From: Anaeromyces robustus
Lineage: Eukaryota; Neocallimastigomycota; Neocallimastigomycetes; Neocallimastigales; Neocallimastigaceae
Assembly: GCA_002104895.1 (NCBI GenBank)
Contig: MCFG01000026.1
Coordinates: 195,001-230,000 of the forward strand
Reading direction: 5' to 3'
Length of the DNA stretch: 35,000 bases
The notes under the pieces: generated by a model
Seen by the model: only the letters and a program-made list of their open reading frames with translations
Told to the model about the DNA's origin: nothing
Databases searched by the model: none
In this document: one piece after another, positions 12,286-26,449 of the stretch
Layout: every line of letters starts with the position of its first letter
Position numbering within the stretch: position 1 is the first letter of the stretch
Made by a program: the position numbers and the translations under genes

Positions 12286-13578
12286 TTTATTATTATTACT
12301 TTACTTAATATATTATTATATATATATATATATATTACTATTTTCAATTTATATCACAACTATTTAGTCAAATTTAATTCAATTAACACAATTATTAGGT
12401 CAATTAAGTCAAATTTCTCAATACGCAAATGAATTATTTACTGGTTAATATTTATATATATTATCAATAAAATATTATTAAACTTAAATTAACAATGTTT
12501 CTTATAATTATTAATTCTTTTATTAATACACTAAATACATACATTACTTCATATACATTTTTTTTTAAAAAAAAATATACAAAATAATAATAAAACAAAA
12601 AGATTTAATTAAACAAACAAATGAAACATCTGAAAGAATTAATAATATCAAAACTAGAATTAAAAATATTAATTCTAATATAAATCAAGTCGAAAAGAAA
12701 ATGGGAACAATGAATGTCAGCAGTAATCCAAATCCAGAATGTACAAAATCATTTTAAAATTTATATATATATATTTTTAAATATTGATGTCAATATATTA
12801 AAAAATTTCTAATAATACAATTTTTTTTTAAAAATATTTATATATATATTAATTATTAATATTATTTTATATATTCATATATTTTTAACTAATTTCAGTA
12901 ATTGATTTTAAACCACAAGATAATATTCCAGAATCTAATCTTTTTACAAAAGAAACACAATCATTTGCCATTAATGAAGCTTATCAAAAATGTAAAGATT
13001 TACCAAACTTTTCTGAGATTGATAATCTAAGAACTGATGGAATTAAATGTGCAAAGGTAAATATTATAATTAACATGTTAAATTAGCATTTCAAAAAAAA
13101 AACAATAACAAATAAATAAATAAACAAATATAATAATAAAAAAAATTAAAAAATAAAAAATAAAAATTTATTTAAAATTTTATACATAAATATATTTTTA
13201 TTATATTTAAATATATTTTTATTATATTAAATATATTTTTATTATATTAAATAATTTTTTATTATATTAAATCATTTTTTATAATATTAAATTCTATATA
13301 AATAATCAATACTATAAAAAGCTTTATTCTGACCCAGAATTCTTCCTTGAGGAATGGAAAGCTGATATGAAAAAAGATATTGAAGCCAGAAAGAAGAGAA
13401 AGGAAGAAAGAAAGAAAGATAAAGATAAAGTAATGTATATTAATATTATAAATAATAAATTGCAATAATAATAATTAAATATAAAAAGAAATAATAATAA
13501 TAATAATAAAAGTATTATTGCTAACCAATCAATATATATTATTTTAAAATAATTCATTATTTTAAATTTTATTATTAT

Positions 13579-13618
<40 letters not shown>

Positions 13619-14812
13619 TATTTTTTATATTAAAATAAAAATAAATCAAATGATTTAAATTTATTAAAAAAAATATATATATTTAGATCAAGTTACGTAA
13701 AGAAAAACAAATTAGAGAATTATCGAAAAAACAATATAATTCAGATGGTGAAATTATTAATCAAAAATCTGATCAAGACAAAAAAAGTGAATCTCGTAAG
13801 AGTAAAATGCCATCACAAAATACTTCAGCTTCAAAAACTTCTAATCCAACAAGTAATAGAAGTTCAGTAATGGCACCACCACCTCCAGCACCAGCCATGT
13901 CAACTGCAGCTGTACCACCACCTCCTCCTCCAGGTATGCCAGGTATGCCAACAATGCCTACAATGCCTACAATGCCAACAATGTCTCAACCACAAGGTCT
14001 TGGTCAAGGACCACCACCACCTCCATCAATGCCTCAAATGCCAGCTATGCCAATGGCTTCTAATGCTCCTCCACCACCTCCTCCACCTGCTGCTAATGCT
14101 CCACCACCTCCTCCACCACCTCCAGCTGCTTCAAATGCTCCTCCACCTCCACCTCCACCTGCTGCTGGAGCTCTTCCTCCATCAAATACTAATTCATTAT
14201 TAAGTGCTATACAACAAAGACCACAACTTAAGCCTACTACACCTGCTCCTGCTCCAACAAATACAAGAGATGACTTATTAAGTAATATAAAAATGGGTGG
14301 TGTAAGTAATCAAAAACTAAAACTATTAATTAAATTATAAAATAACAATAACAATATTACTTAATAAATATTAAATAATATTAGATAAAATAATAATAAT
14401 AATAATAATAATAATAACTGTAAAAAATCTAAATATAATTAATTAATTTATATATTTATTATTTATATTCATTTATTCTTTTTTTTATATAAAAAAAAAT
14501 TTACAATAGTTCAAACTTAGAAAAGTTGAAGTTAATGAAAATAGAAAACCAAAAGATGATTTGGAAGGAAGAAATGATGTTGCTGCTTTATTAATTAGAA
14601 GAGTTGCTTTAGAAGATAGTGATAGTGAATCAGAAGGTATTATTATTAATTAAACTCATAATTATAATTATATATATATATAAATATTACATATTAAAAA
14701 TATAAATCCTCTTAACAATGTTCATTAATTAATGAAAAAAAAAAATTTTTTTTATATATTTAAATATTTAATTTTTATAGAATCCGATTCCGACTCTGAT
14801 GAATGGGATTAA
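11963..14812 (+). CDS. SCAR: SCAR/WAVE protein (Arp2/3 nucleation-promoting factor)
   Basis: Eight plus-strand exons keep one frame: 11963-12076, 12368-12443, 12603-12740, 12899-13056, 13322-13429, 13687-14301, 14510-14636 and 14781-14812 (stop TAA), giving 455 residues. The start MPLTKRNVE matches the MPLVKRN start of animal WAVE. Next come the SCAR homology domain helices (about 1-165), including LTQLLGQLSQISQYANELF (like human IIRQLSSLSKYAEDIFGEL) and DPEFFLEEWK, then a basic stretch (about 170-215). A poly-Pro region (about 261-362, runs of up to eight Pro) would bind profilin and SH3 domains. A WH2 motif at 393-410 (DDLLSNIKMGGFKLRKVE) binds actin. The connector NDVAALLIRRVALED and a Ser/Asp/Glu acidic tail ending DEWD, with the key Trp 454, bind Arp2/3. 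Established: SCAR/WAVE works in a five-subunit complex activated by Rac to drive branched actin at the leading edge. The other subunits are not in this window. Confidence 0.97.
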
Positions 14813-16283
<1,471 letters not shown>

Positions 16284-19200
16284 TTAATTTTTTTCACTTT
16301 GGAGATTTGGACTAGAAACACCACTAATTGGACTAGGATTATCATGATTAGTATTATTTACAACCCAATCATATCCATTTAAATATACATCATTCTCTTT
16401 GTCTTTTCTAAAACTATTCATTTGATTTTTATCAATAATTATATTACCTTGACCATTTCTTCTACTAAATCTATTATTTTCATCTCCATATTCTACATCA
16501 ATTTCTTTTATAACATCATTACTATTTTTATAATCAATACTGTGATAATCATTATTATTATTAGTATTAGTGGTAGTATTAGTATCTACAGAACAATTAT
16601 CATTTGTTATTACTGAACTTGTTTCAGTATTATCTCTAATTCTAGATAAACTATTACTATCATCATCACATTTTTCTACACTATATTGACTACTATATAT
16701 AGTTGTATCATGAAGACTTAATTTTTTACTTCTACTTCTTGCTCTAAGTTGAAGTTCATTTTCACAACTTAAAACACTATTACAACTTCCATAAATAGTT
16801 GTATCATTTTCATTTAAATTTGTAATATTAAGACTATCCTTAGATTTATATTTTCTACTTGATTTTGAGTATGATTTTTTATCTGATGGGCTTTCTAAAC
16901 TATCTAAACTACCTTTTTCGAACTTTATTTTAGATTCATCAATTAAATTTTTAACATGAGATAAGAAACCTTTACTATCTTTATCTGGAGAAAGTTTTTC
17001 TTTACCTTTCTTTTTACTTTTAACAGTATCTTTTTTCTTTTCAGGAGATCTTGGTGAATCTTCTTCAGAATAATATTCATCTCCTTTCTTTATAACTGAA
17101 TTAATTTTGAATGGACTTGTTGGTTTTATAGTTGGAGAATTTATTGCTGTTTCATCTACATCACTTAATCTTCCATGAATAGGTCGATTATCTTTATCTT
17201 CTTCCCCATTTATACTAATAATTTGACTATTACTAAATGTTGATTCATCATCACCTATAGTCATTAAATCAGACATTTCTGAGTGAATATGATAAAGAAC
17301 ACGTTGGAAATCATCTATCCATTTGTCTTTTTGTTCATTGTTTTCTAAGTATAGAGTTAATATTGAATGATCTTGTAAAGTAAGTGATAAATAATGTTGA
17401 TATTCTATTAAATTTTAATAAAAATTATATAAATTTATATTTAATAAATAAAGAAATATTAATATATTAATAAATATTAAATTAATAAATAAATATAATT
17501 AATATATATATTAAATAATGATAAAAATTATTATTATTATTATTATTATTATTATTTTAATTAAATATTATATAATTAAAATTTATGAAAAAAAAAAAAA
17601 GAAAAAAAAAATTTATATAACTTAAGGGTTAGTAATTTTTTAAATTTTAATATACCTGGACTATTGGTTTGACTAAGTTCTCCTATTTGAATACCTGTTA
17701 ATGGTATAGCTTTAATAATGGATAATCTTGATATTCTGGTAAATTTACTAACTGAAGTTTTAGTCAGTAGCAACATGTCATTAAATAAATATATATAAGT
17801 AGGAAGTGGGGCTTTTAATGTTTCTTTCATAGTGGAATATTGGTATAATACAGAACCTTCTGATACATATTTTTTACCTTTGACTTCAATCTATAATATA
17901 AAATTTTATATATTAATTTTATATATTAATAAATTTTAAGTATCACAAAAAAAAATAATATTTGATAATAATATAATAATATTTTTATATTTTTTAAATT
18001 TTTTTAATTAAATTTTTTTTCTTTTCTTCTTATAAAAAAATATATATATTTATTTTTTTATTTACATTTTGTCTTTTAATTTGACTTTGTAGTAATTCAA
18101 AAGTTTCTTTATTTTCTGAAAATTTCTTCCATCTATTTAGAATTTTTATATCATCATCAATTCTTGAAATTTCAATTTTTAATCCATCATAATCAGGATG
18201 TGATGGCCAAGTATGTTTCAAGATTTCCTATTTTAATTATATATGATTTAAATTATAATATTAATAATAAAATGTTTATTTTAGTTTAGTTTTCTATTTG
18301 TTAATAATTTTTAAATTATAATAATAATCATAATCATAATCATAATCATAATTATTTATATTTTAATATTTAAATATATATGTATATAATTATTTCATTC
18401 CTTACTTTTAAATATAAAATGTATCTTGGAATTCTATTAAACAAAATATAATAATAATATAATTATTAATATCATAATATAAATTAAAAGTAAATTCAAA
18501 TATTATAGATATATAATTATATAATATATTTGTAATATTTACCTTTGAACTGGAAGAATTAATAATGATTTTAAATCATTTCTTTCTAATTTTTTAACAC
18601 CTTCTACCATTTTAATAGATTCTTCAAATGCAGGAACTTTTTTACATTTTTCTATTGTATAATATGAATTTTCATAATTATTGAAATATGGAATATAAGT
18701 AGATATATATTCATGCTATATGTTATATGGAAAAAAAAGGATAAAAATAATTTATTTTTTTTTATTAATATATATATAATATTAAAATTAAAAAGATAAT
18801 AAAAAATAAAATTAATATAGAAACAAAATCGTTTTTAATAATAAAAATATAACATTGAATATTATTATTTTTATAATAATATATATATATTTATCATCTT
18901 ACAATATTTTCGAACAACTATTAGCCAGTTAATATTTTGATAAAATTTAAATAATAATAATAATACATAAATATATTATTAATTTTTTATTATTCTTATA
19001 TTACTAATAATTATTATTCTTATTATATATTTTATTATATATATATACTAAAATTGATATTATATATAATATATAATAAATATATTTATTAATATAATAT
19101 TTACAGGTGATAGCAAAGTTTCATTACTCCATTGATCAACTATTTGTTTTAATTGTTTTAAAAATTCTTGATGCTTTAATAATATATCTTCTATATTACA

Positions 19201-20396
19201 GAAAATACTATCAATTTGATCCTTTGCTTTAAATATTTGATAATATTATTATTATTATAGTGGTTGTTGTTTTATAATATTTATTTAATATTAATTATTA
19301 ATTTATTTATTTTTATTTTCATAGATAAATACTATATTTATATAATATAATAATATAAATATATAATAATAGATAATGTTAAAAAAATTCTTACTAATTC
19401 CTCCTTTTTTAGACTCATCAAAAATTGCTCTTAAAGGTTTCATAAAACACTATATTTATTATATACAAATTATATACATGTTCATTACTAAATAAAATTC
19501 TTTTTTTTTTTACTGTAGTTTTTTTTTTTTTTTAATCCTTTTTTTTTATAACAAATATATATATATATAGCATTATTATTATAATACATCATATTTATAT
19601 ATATAAAATATATTTACATTGACAATTTTTTCCAAATTAGAAACATAATTTATTTCTGTTGCATATAATTCCATTACAACTTGTGTTCTTTGTGCACTTA
19701 ATTTTTTTATTAATTTCATTTCTTTATATTCCTTTTTCGCAAGTTTTGTTCTTAAGCATGATTGAACAAATATTATTTGGTCTGCTACCATTCTTTTTTT
19801 TTTTTTTTTTTGTTTTTATTTTGTAATAATATTTATTATTTAATATACATCATTTTGAAATATATTAAATTATATATATTAATTTATAAAAAATAATATG
19901 TATATAAATTTTTTTATTTAATAAAATATTAGTATAATTTTTGTATAGCTATATTTTTACAAAAATATTTCAATTTCATTTAAAAAATTTCGTTCATTGA
20001 TAAACTATTACTGTCATTTGTTATTTTTATTCTCATATGCAAATATATATTTAAATAAAAATTATACATTCTTTTCTACTACTAGTACTATTATTATTAT
20101 TATTATTATCATTATTTAGAATATAATATTTTATTAAAAAAAAAAAAAAAAAAAAAGAATTATTATTATTACCTATATTGTTTATATTGATTTTCAATCT
20201 TTTTAACTGCAAAATATTTTCTCGCATATTCCTGTTTTTCTTCATCTGACATAAATAACATAGATTTAATTGAACGCTCATTTCTTTGAGCTTCTGGAGG
20301 TCTTATATTTTCATTTGGAAATATATCGGATGGTTCTCTTTCATCCAATTTATTTATACTTCTTAACTCTGAATAACTATTATCATTTACAGACAT
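16284..20396 (-). CDS. Rho-family guanine nucleotide exchange factor (IQ-like motif, DH, PH, Ser-rich tail)
   Basis: Nine minus-strand exons keep one frame: 20396-20173, 19792-19618, 19449-19395, 19226-19105, 18715-18543, 18433-18406, 18227-18066, 17890-17656 and 17404-16284 (stop TAA), giving 764 residues from the first in-frame ATG. An IQ-like motif (VQSCLRTKLAK, 84-94) could bind calmodulin or a light chain. The DH domain (about 105-310) shows ELYATEINYVSNLEKI, CFMKPLRA, a KDQIDSIFCNIEDIL helix and LPVQRIPRYILYLK, the conserved DH signature that contacts the GTPase. The PH domain (about 315-434) ends with the usual Trp helix (W420). The tail 435-764 is rich in Ser, Asn and Asp with short SP sites and no recognised domain. 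Established: DH-PH proteins load GTP on Rho, Rac or Cdc42. Which GTPase is used cannot be read from the sequence. The frame stays open above the ATG to an acceptor-like AAAAAAG near 20460, so an upstream exon may exist. Confidence 0.9.
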
Positions 20397-20950
20397 ATCA
20401 GATACTAATACTTCATTTAATCTTTCGATGATTTTTCCTTTTCCAATTTTCTTATTACAATCTTTTTTATTTATATATTTTTTATTTTATTTTAAATTAT
20501 ATATTTTATATTATGATAAATTTTATTTCTTTTTCAAATTTAATTATAATTATGTTTTATATATATATATATATTAATATTATAATATTAATAATGTTGA
20601 TTATAATTTTTATATATGTAATTTTTTTTTTAGTTTGATTTTTTAAATAATATATTGAAAATGTACTTTTTTTTTTTTTTAGGTATTTGTATAATTTATT
20701 ATTTTGTTTTATAGTATTATATTATATTTTTATAATAATTATATATGTAATTTTTCAGAATGATATTATTGTATTATAAAATAAAATGTTAATATTAAAA
20801 AAAAAAATAATGTAAAATTAAAAGAAAAAAATAAAAATAAAAAAAAATATGATAAAAATAAAAAAAGAAAAAAGTTTATTAATAATAATTATAATAAATA
20901 TTTAGATATGAGAAAAAAAAAATTAAATAATATTGTTAATTAAATAAATT

Positions 20951-20982
<32 letters not shown>

Positions 20983-21510
20983 ATGAACATTTAATAAATG
21001 AATAGAGAGAAACAAGAAACAAAAAAAAAAAAAAAAAAAAAAAAAGAAAAAAGAAAAAAGAAAAGTAATATTAAAATTAATTATTAAATAAAGTTTAAAA
21101 TATCAAGAAAAATTAAAAAAAAAAAGAAAAAAAGTCGAAAAAATTAATAATAATAAAATATATAATAATTTTTAAAAAAATAATAATAAAATTAAAATTT
21201 CATAAGAATTATAATAAATATCAAAAAATAAAAATAGAAATAGAAATTTGCTAATAAAAATAAAAATAAAATTGATTAATAATATTAAAAATTTTTTAAT
21301 TAATAATATTTAAAATTTTTTAATTAATTAATTATTATACTAAATATATCTAAATTACCTATAATAATAATAATAATTTATATATAATAAAAAATAAAAA
21401 TTTATCATTCATATTTTTATTATGATTTATTATTACCATAATTACAATTATTAATATTGATATATAGTATAATTATTATTATTATATATAATAAATAAAT
21501 AATACTATAC
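20397..21510. other. AT-rich region upstream of the RhoGEF start
   Basis: The RhoGEF frame stays open to about 20460 (contains IGKGKIIERLNEVLVSD), which may be extra coding sequence joined to an upstream exon. Beyond this the DNA is A/T only, with a T run at about 20953-20978 and an A run at about 21021-21045. No other gene seen. Confidence 0.45.
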
Positions 21511-21671
21511 TTTTTATTTTTGTTTTCTTCATTTTTTATATTTGTGTTAATATGTTCATGTATATTATCATCAGATAAAATTAAAAGTCTTTCATGTTTA
21601 TCTATTTGATTTGATATTTGTAAAAATACATTTTGATAATCTTTGTTGAAGTATACATAATTATTATTCAA
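21511..21671 (-). other. Candidate upstream exon of the RhoGEF or a gene fragment
   Basis: A minus-strand open stretch of 53 codons (contains KDYQNVFLQISNQIDKHERL and ILSDDNIHEHINTNI) ends at a GTATAG donor-like site at 21510. Its composition is like real protein of this window, not like A/T noise. There is no ATG at its head: the frame is open further up through TTG. The donor phase fits an acceptor (GAAAG) at about 20430 inside the RhoGEF first exon, but not the more obvious AAAAAAG acceptor, so joining it to the RhoGEF is uncertain. Confidence 0.3.
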
Positions 21672-23599
21672 AATTATAAAGAAAATAATTAAATAAAAAT
21701 AAAATATAATATAATATATAAAATATATAATAACGATATTAATAAATAATTTAATACAAAAAAAAAAAAACTATTAATAAAAATGGATAACTGTTTTCCT
21801 TTTTTTTTTTTTCATCTTTCATTTTTCATTTTCATTTTTATTATTATTATTATTACAAATTAATAATATTAGTTTATTTATATAATTTATTTAATTATTT
21901 GATATTTCTACAAGATATTTAAATAATTTATATATTTTTGAAAGTTTTTAAAAGTATATAAATCAATCATATATATATATCTTTTTTTTCTTTTCTTTTC
22001 CTTTTATTAAATGCTTTAACAGGGTTAATTTTAAAAGTTATTAAATTCATATATCAAAATTAGAATTTTTATAAAGAGTTTTATATATTTAAAAATATAT
22101 ATATATAATAAATCGTAAACATTTTTATTTTATTTAAAAAAATTTTTTTTAAATTATAAGTCATAAAAAAATAAAGAATGAATAAAATCATTTTGTATTT
22201 ATTATAGAAACAACTTTTTTTTTTTCTTTTGATAAAGGAACATAAAAAAAATATTTAATATATAACATTATGAAACAAAAATTTTTATTAAGTTATTAAG
22301 TTATTATGACTTTGGTCATATAACATTGTGTGAAAAAGGTCTTATCTAATCTTTTGTTGGACTATTATAACTTTGGTATACTTTAGAATATTTTAGAATC
22401 ATGTCTATTTATAAATATATAAATAATAGTAATATACCATACGGTTCCTCAAAAAATAAACATTAAAAATATATATTTCAAGTATAAATTAAAAATAATA
22501 TAAAATATAATTTTTAAATCAGGGTTAATAATTACATAATAATACTATCCACTTTAAATTAATTATTGTAATAATATATAATGTTTAATAAAAAAAATAT
22601 ATAAGTATATCTATATTTATATTTATTTATTTATTATCATTTTTTCTTTCTTCTTATTGTAATTATTATTTATTAGATAACTTTTTTTTTTCTTCTTCTT
22701 AAAAATCTTATATTTATATGTTATTATTTAATTTTTTCATATATTTTCTATTATTTTATTTATTTATTTATTTATTTTTTACATCATTTACTGTTCATTT
22801 AGCTTTATTAAGATATGAATATATATATATATATAAAGTTGATTCTCCATTAATAAAAATTTTTAATTAAATAATAAAAAAAAAAAAATACTTAAAATAT
22901 ACCAATAAAAGTAAATGAAATAAATTATTATTACACTATTACTATTATTACCAATTTTCAAATAATAATAATAAAAAAAAAAAAAAAAAAAAAAGCAAAA
23001 GAAAATAAAATTATAATTATGAATGAATAAAGAAAATATTTATATAAATAATGAGATAAAACTAGGTATACTTCTTTTTCTCTCATTATTATTATTATTA
23101 TTTATTTGTTCATTTTAATTCACATTTTTTAATAAATAAAATAAAATCTTAATTTTTATTTATTTTATTTTGTTTTACTTATTTTTTTTTTTAATTTTTA
23201 TAATTTATTTTTTATTTTTTTTTTTTTATTTTATTTTCTTTCGTATTTTTTATATATTCTTTATTTTATTTTTAGTTTATTTTATTTTATTTTTATTTTT
23301 TTTTTTTTTTTTGGATTTTTTTTTTTTTATGATTTTTTTTTTTTAATTTTTTCTTTTTTGGTTTTTTTATTTATTTTATTTATTTATTTTTTGACTTTAT
23401 TCTTATTTAATTTTATTTTTATTTAACTGTAATTTTCTTCTTCCTTTTTATAATATAATTCATATATATATATTTATATATATATGTTTGATATTGTTTT
23501 GTTTTTATTTGCTTTTGTTTTTTATGTATTACTTTTAAATAATTAAAATTGTATTATATATAAAATCAATTGAAAAAATTTTTTATTTTTTTTATATCT
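21672..23599. other. AT-rich intergenic region between RhoGEF and CYRI genes
   Basis: No gene supported. It holds an imperfect direct repeat at 22301-22380, an A run near 22974-22995 and long T-rich stretches at 23160-23400, close to the 3' end of the minus-strand CYRI gene. Confidence 0.55.
22301..22380 (+). repeat. Direct repeat pair around TATTATRACTTTGGT
   Basis: TTATTATGACTTTGGTCATA (22301-22320) recurs as CTATTATAACTTTGGTATA (22362-22380), 61 bases further on. The surrounding 150 bases are less A/T-pure than the rest of the spacer but have no open frame. Confidence 0.5.
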
Positions 23600-25249
23600 C
23601 TAATTTAATAAATTTTTAATACTTTTTGGAGTTGCTTCGTCATTCAAATGTTTTGAAGTGTATCTAAGTGTATTTAATAAAGAATCGGCATCAACACCAG
23701 CTGAGCCTTGTATTAAACGTATACATCCTCTAATCTATATTATTAAATTAGATTTATTATTTAAATAAATAATATTATTTATTAATAATTATTATTATAT
23801 ATATAAAAAGTAATAATTAAATATATATATATATTATTCAAAATACATACATTTATCTTTGAATTTTTTGCAAAGGCACCATCTGGATCAATATGATCAA
23901 ATAAAATTATACATCCTACCATAACACGAAGACAGAATGAAATCATTGGTTGTGATTGTACTCTATATTTTGAAACAGCATTATAACATATATATGTCAA
24001 TAAGGATAAACATTCACTAACTTGAGAAGCATCTACACCAGATTTACTATTCTATTTTATATAATTAATTAATAAATAAATAACAATTTAATTATTTAAA
24101 TTAATTATATTTAAATTTAAATTTAAATTTATATATATTTATATTTTAAATGTATAAGTTAATAATAATATTAATAATAATATAGACATATATAAATCAA
24201 AAAAAAATTTTTTTTTTCTCATTTCATCATTTCATTTTAAATAAATACTTACTGGACTAACAAAAAGTAAAGTGGCATCAGTAACTGCTTTAAACATTGG
24301 TGTTGAATAAGCATAAAATAATGACATTCTATTTGCTAATTCATCATTTACTGGTATAGTTTGTTTATTAATCTTTATTAAATATTTAATAATAATAGTA
24401 ATAATAATAAAAAGTATGAGACAAAGTAAATTCCAATAATATATTTATTTAAAAATTAACTAAAATATTATAGATCCTTAATTCTTACATTATAATTATT
24501 TTTTACTCTACTTAATAAACGACGATAATATGAGAAATCGTTTTGAATTGAAGGGTTAGTCATCTTAATAAAATTAATATAATTTTGAAATTATTTATTT
24601 ATTTTTTATATAAATATTATATTATATATAATAAAGATATAATATATATATTAATAATTAAATGGTTAATAAATTTATAATTAAATGAATATATTAAAAT
24701 ATTATATTTAAGTATAAATAGAAACTTTTTAATATATATATATATATGTTTTAAAATTTATCATTTACTTTTAAATCATCAAATTGAAGAACAAAATTTA
24801 ATAAATCTGCTAATTTTTTTGTAGTAGCTTGATATTTTTCTAAATTTTCAGTAATATTTCCCTTACATAAAACATATAATATTCTTGGGAATATATCTTC
24901 TATTCTTTGAGAAAATTCATAATATTTTTTGAGTTTCATAGCAGATGGACATAAAGCAACCCATGCTTCTTCTTCTGTTTGAGGACTTGGCGATGAAATT
25001 GCCTTAAATGTTTATTATTAAAAATTTATTAATTTTATAAATAATTTTTTTCAAAATTTAATTAATTTTATAATATTTACCTTTCGTATAAGTTCTCCAC
25101 AACCTGTATATTGTCTTAAAGATTGTAATATAGCATTTGAACGATTTAAAAGTTCAACTACATAACGATATAATTGTTCTTCTTCTGGTATAGGTTGGGC
25201 ATCTTAATTATAAATAAATAATATTTATAATTGTTATTTATTTATTAAC

Positions 25250-25282
<33 letters not shown>

Positions 25283-25372
25283 AAAAAAAAAAAAAAATTT
25301 ACTTTCAAAATCAAGAACAATATCTGGTCCATTTTCATTTGAATTTTGTAATATTGATACAAAAGACCCCAT
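23600..25372 (-). CDS. CYRI: CYRI/FAM49 protein (Rac1-binding inhibitor of SCAR/WAVE)
   Basis: Seven minus-strand exons keep one frame: 25372-25303, 25202-25081, 25002-24769, 24563-24489, 24372-24253, 24051-23851 and 23734-23600 (stop TAG), giving 318 residues, close to the 319-323 of animal CYRI. Family landmarks run the whole length: VLDFENAQPI near the N-terminus, [80 protein letters not shown] and [16 protein letters not shown]. Established: CYRI (CYFIP-related Rac interactor) binds active Rac1 through a basic pair, Arg160/Arg161 in human CYRI-B, and so opposes Rac activation of SCAR/WAVE. The pair is kept here as Arg156/Arg157 in SYYRRLLSR. The start MGSFVS has Gly2 and Ser6, suiting N-myristoylation as reported for CYRI-B. 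All seven exons are intact and no residue of note is lost. Confidence 0.97.
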
Positions 25373-26409
25373 TATAATCGTATTATTAAATTTATTTTCT
25401 TTTGATTAATCTTTTTTTTTTTTTTTTTTTTTTGGTTTATATTAATTTCGTTTTTTGAAATTTTTGGTTTTATATTTTTTTTTTTATTTTTTTTTCTTAT
25501 ATATATCTTTAGTTTGTTTCTTAATTTAAATCTTTTATTTTTTTTTTATTTTTTTTTTATTTTAAGTTTAATTCTTACTTTTTTTTTTTTAAAACAAAAT
25601 AATTTAATACTAATTATATTTTGATTATTTGTTTAGTATTATAAAAAAATAAATAAAAAAGTTCTCCTTTTTCCTTATCTACTTTTTTATTCTAAATTTA
25701 TTATAATCTATATTATTATATTAATATATATACATCGCTTTATTATTTTCTATAAACCTATTAATTATATAAAAATAAAAATAAAAAATTAAAATAAAAA
25801 AAAAAAAAAAAAAAAATTAGTTTATGATATTATTATTTTTATAATAACATTTTTAATATTTATGATTTATTTTTTTTTTTTCATTTCTAATGATTGTTGA
25901 TTGTTAACTAATCAATATGTTGTTTATTGTTTATTGAACTAATAAAAATGGAAATATATATATGTTTATTTTTTGTTATAATGAAATAATTATACTGAAA
26001 TGTAAAATAAATTCTTTTAATTTAATAGTTTAATAGATTGATATAACCTTACTGTATATGTTTTTAAATATATTATTTTGTTTATATTATTTGAATATTT
26101 GTTTATTTAATAATTTATTACTTGGGATATATTTTTCATTTTATTTTTATTTTTTTTTTGTCAATTGCTTATTTATTTGTTTGTTGTTTATATGTTTGTT
26201 TACATTTTACTTTTTTTTTTTTTATTTTCCATGTTTGGTATTTCATTTGTTTACTTTTTGAATTTTAACTCAAAATTAGCAATACAGCTACGATACTCGT
26301 AAAAAAAATATTTTAATATTTCATTTTATTATTATTTTTAAATTGTAAATAAAAAATTGTTTATTTTCTTTTTATCGAGGATACTTTTTCTTTTTGATAA
26401 TCATTACAC

Positions 26410-26449
<40 letters not shown>

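Noticed and set aside
13262-13557. Minus-strand open frames over SCAR exon 5
   Set aside because: Antisense to a clear SCAR exon, with mostly Phe/Leu/Ile content from flanking introns.
14000-14203. Plus-strand His/Leu-rich open frame
   Set aside because: Frame shadow of the SCAR poly-proline region.
16422-16616. Ile/Ser-rich plus-strand open frame
   Set aside because: Antisense to the Asn/Ser/Asp-rich tail of the RhoGEF.
26058-26261. Cys/Phe/Leu-rich plus-strand open frame resembling a membrane peptide
   Set aside because: Low-complexity T-rich sequence upstream of CYRI; hydrophobicity follows from TTT/TTA codons alone.
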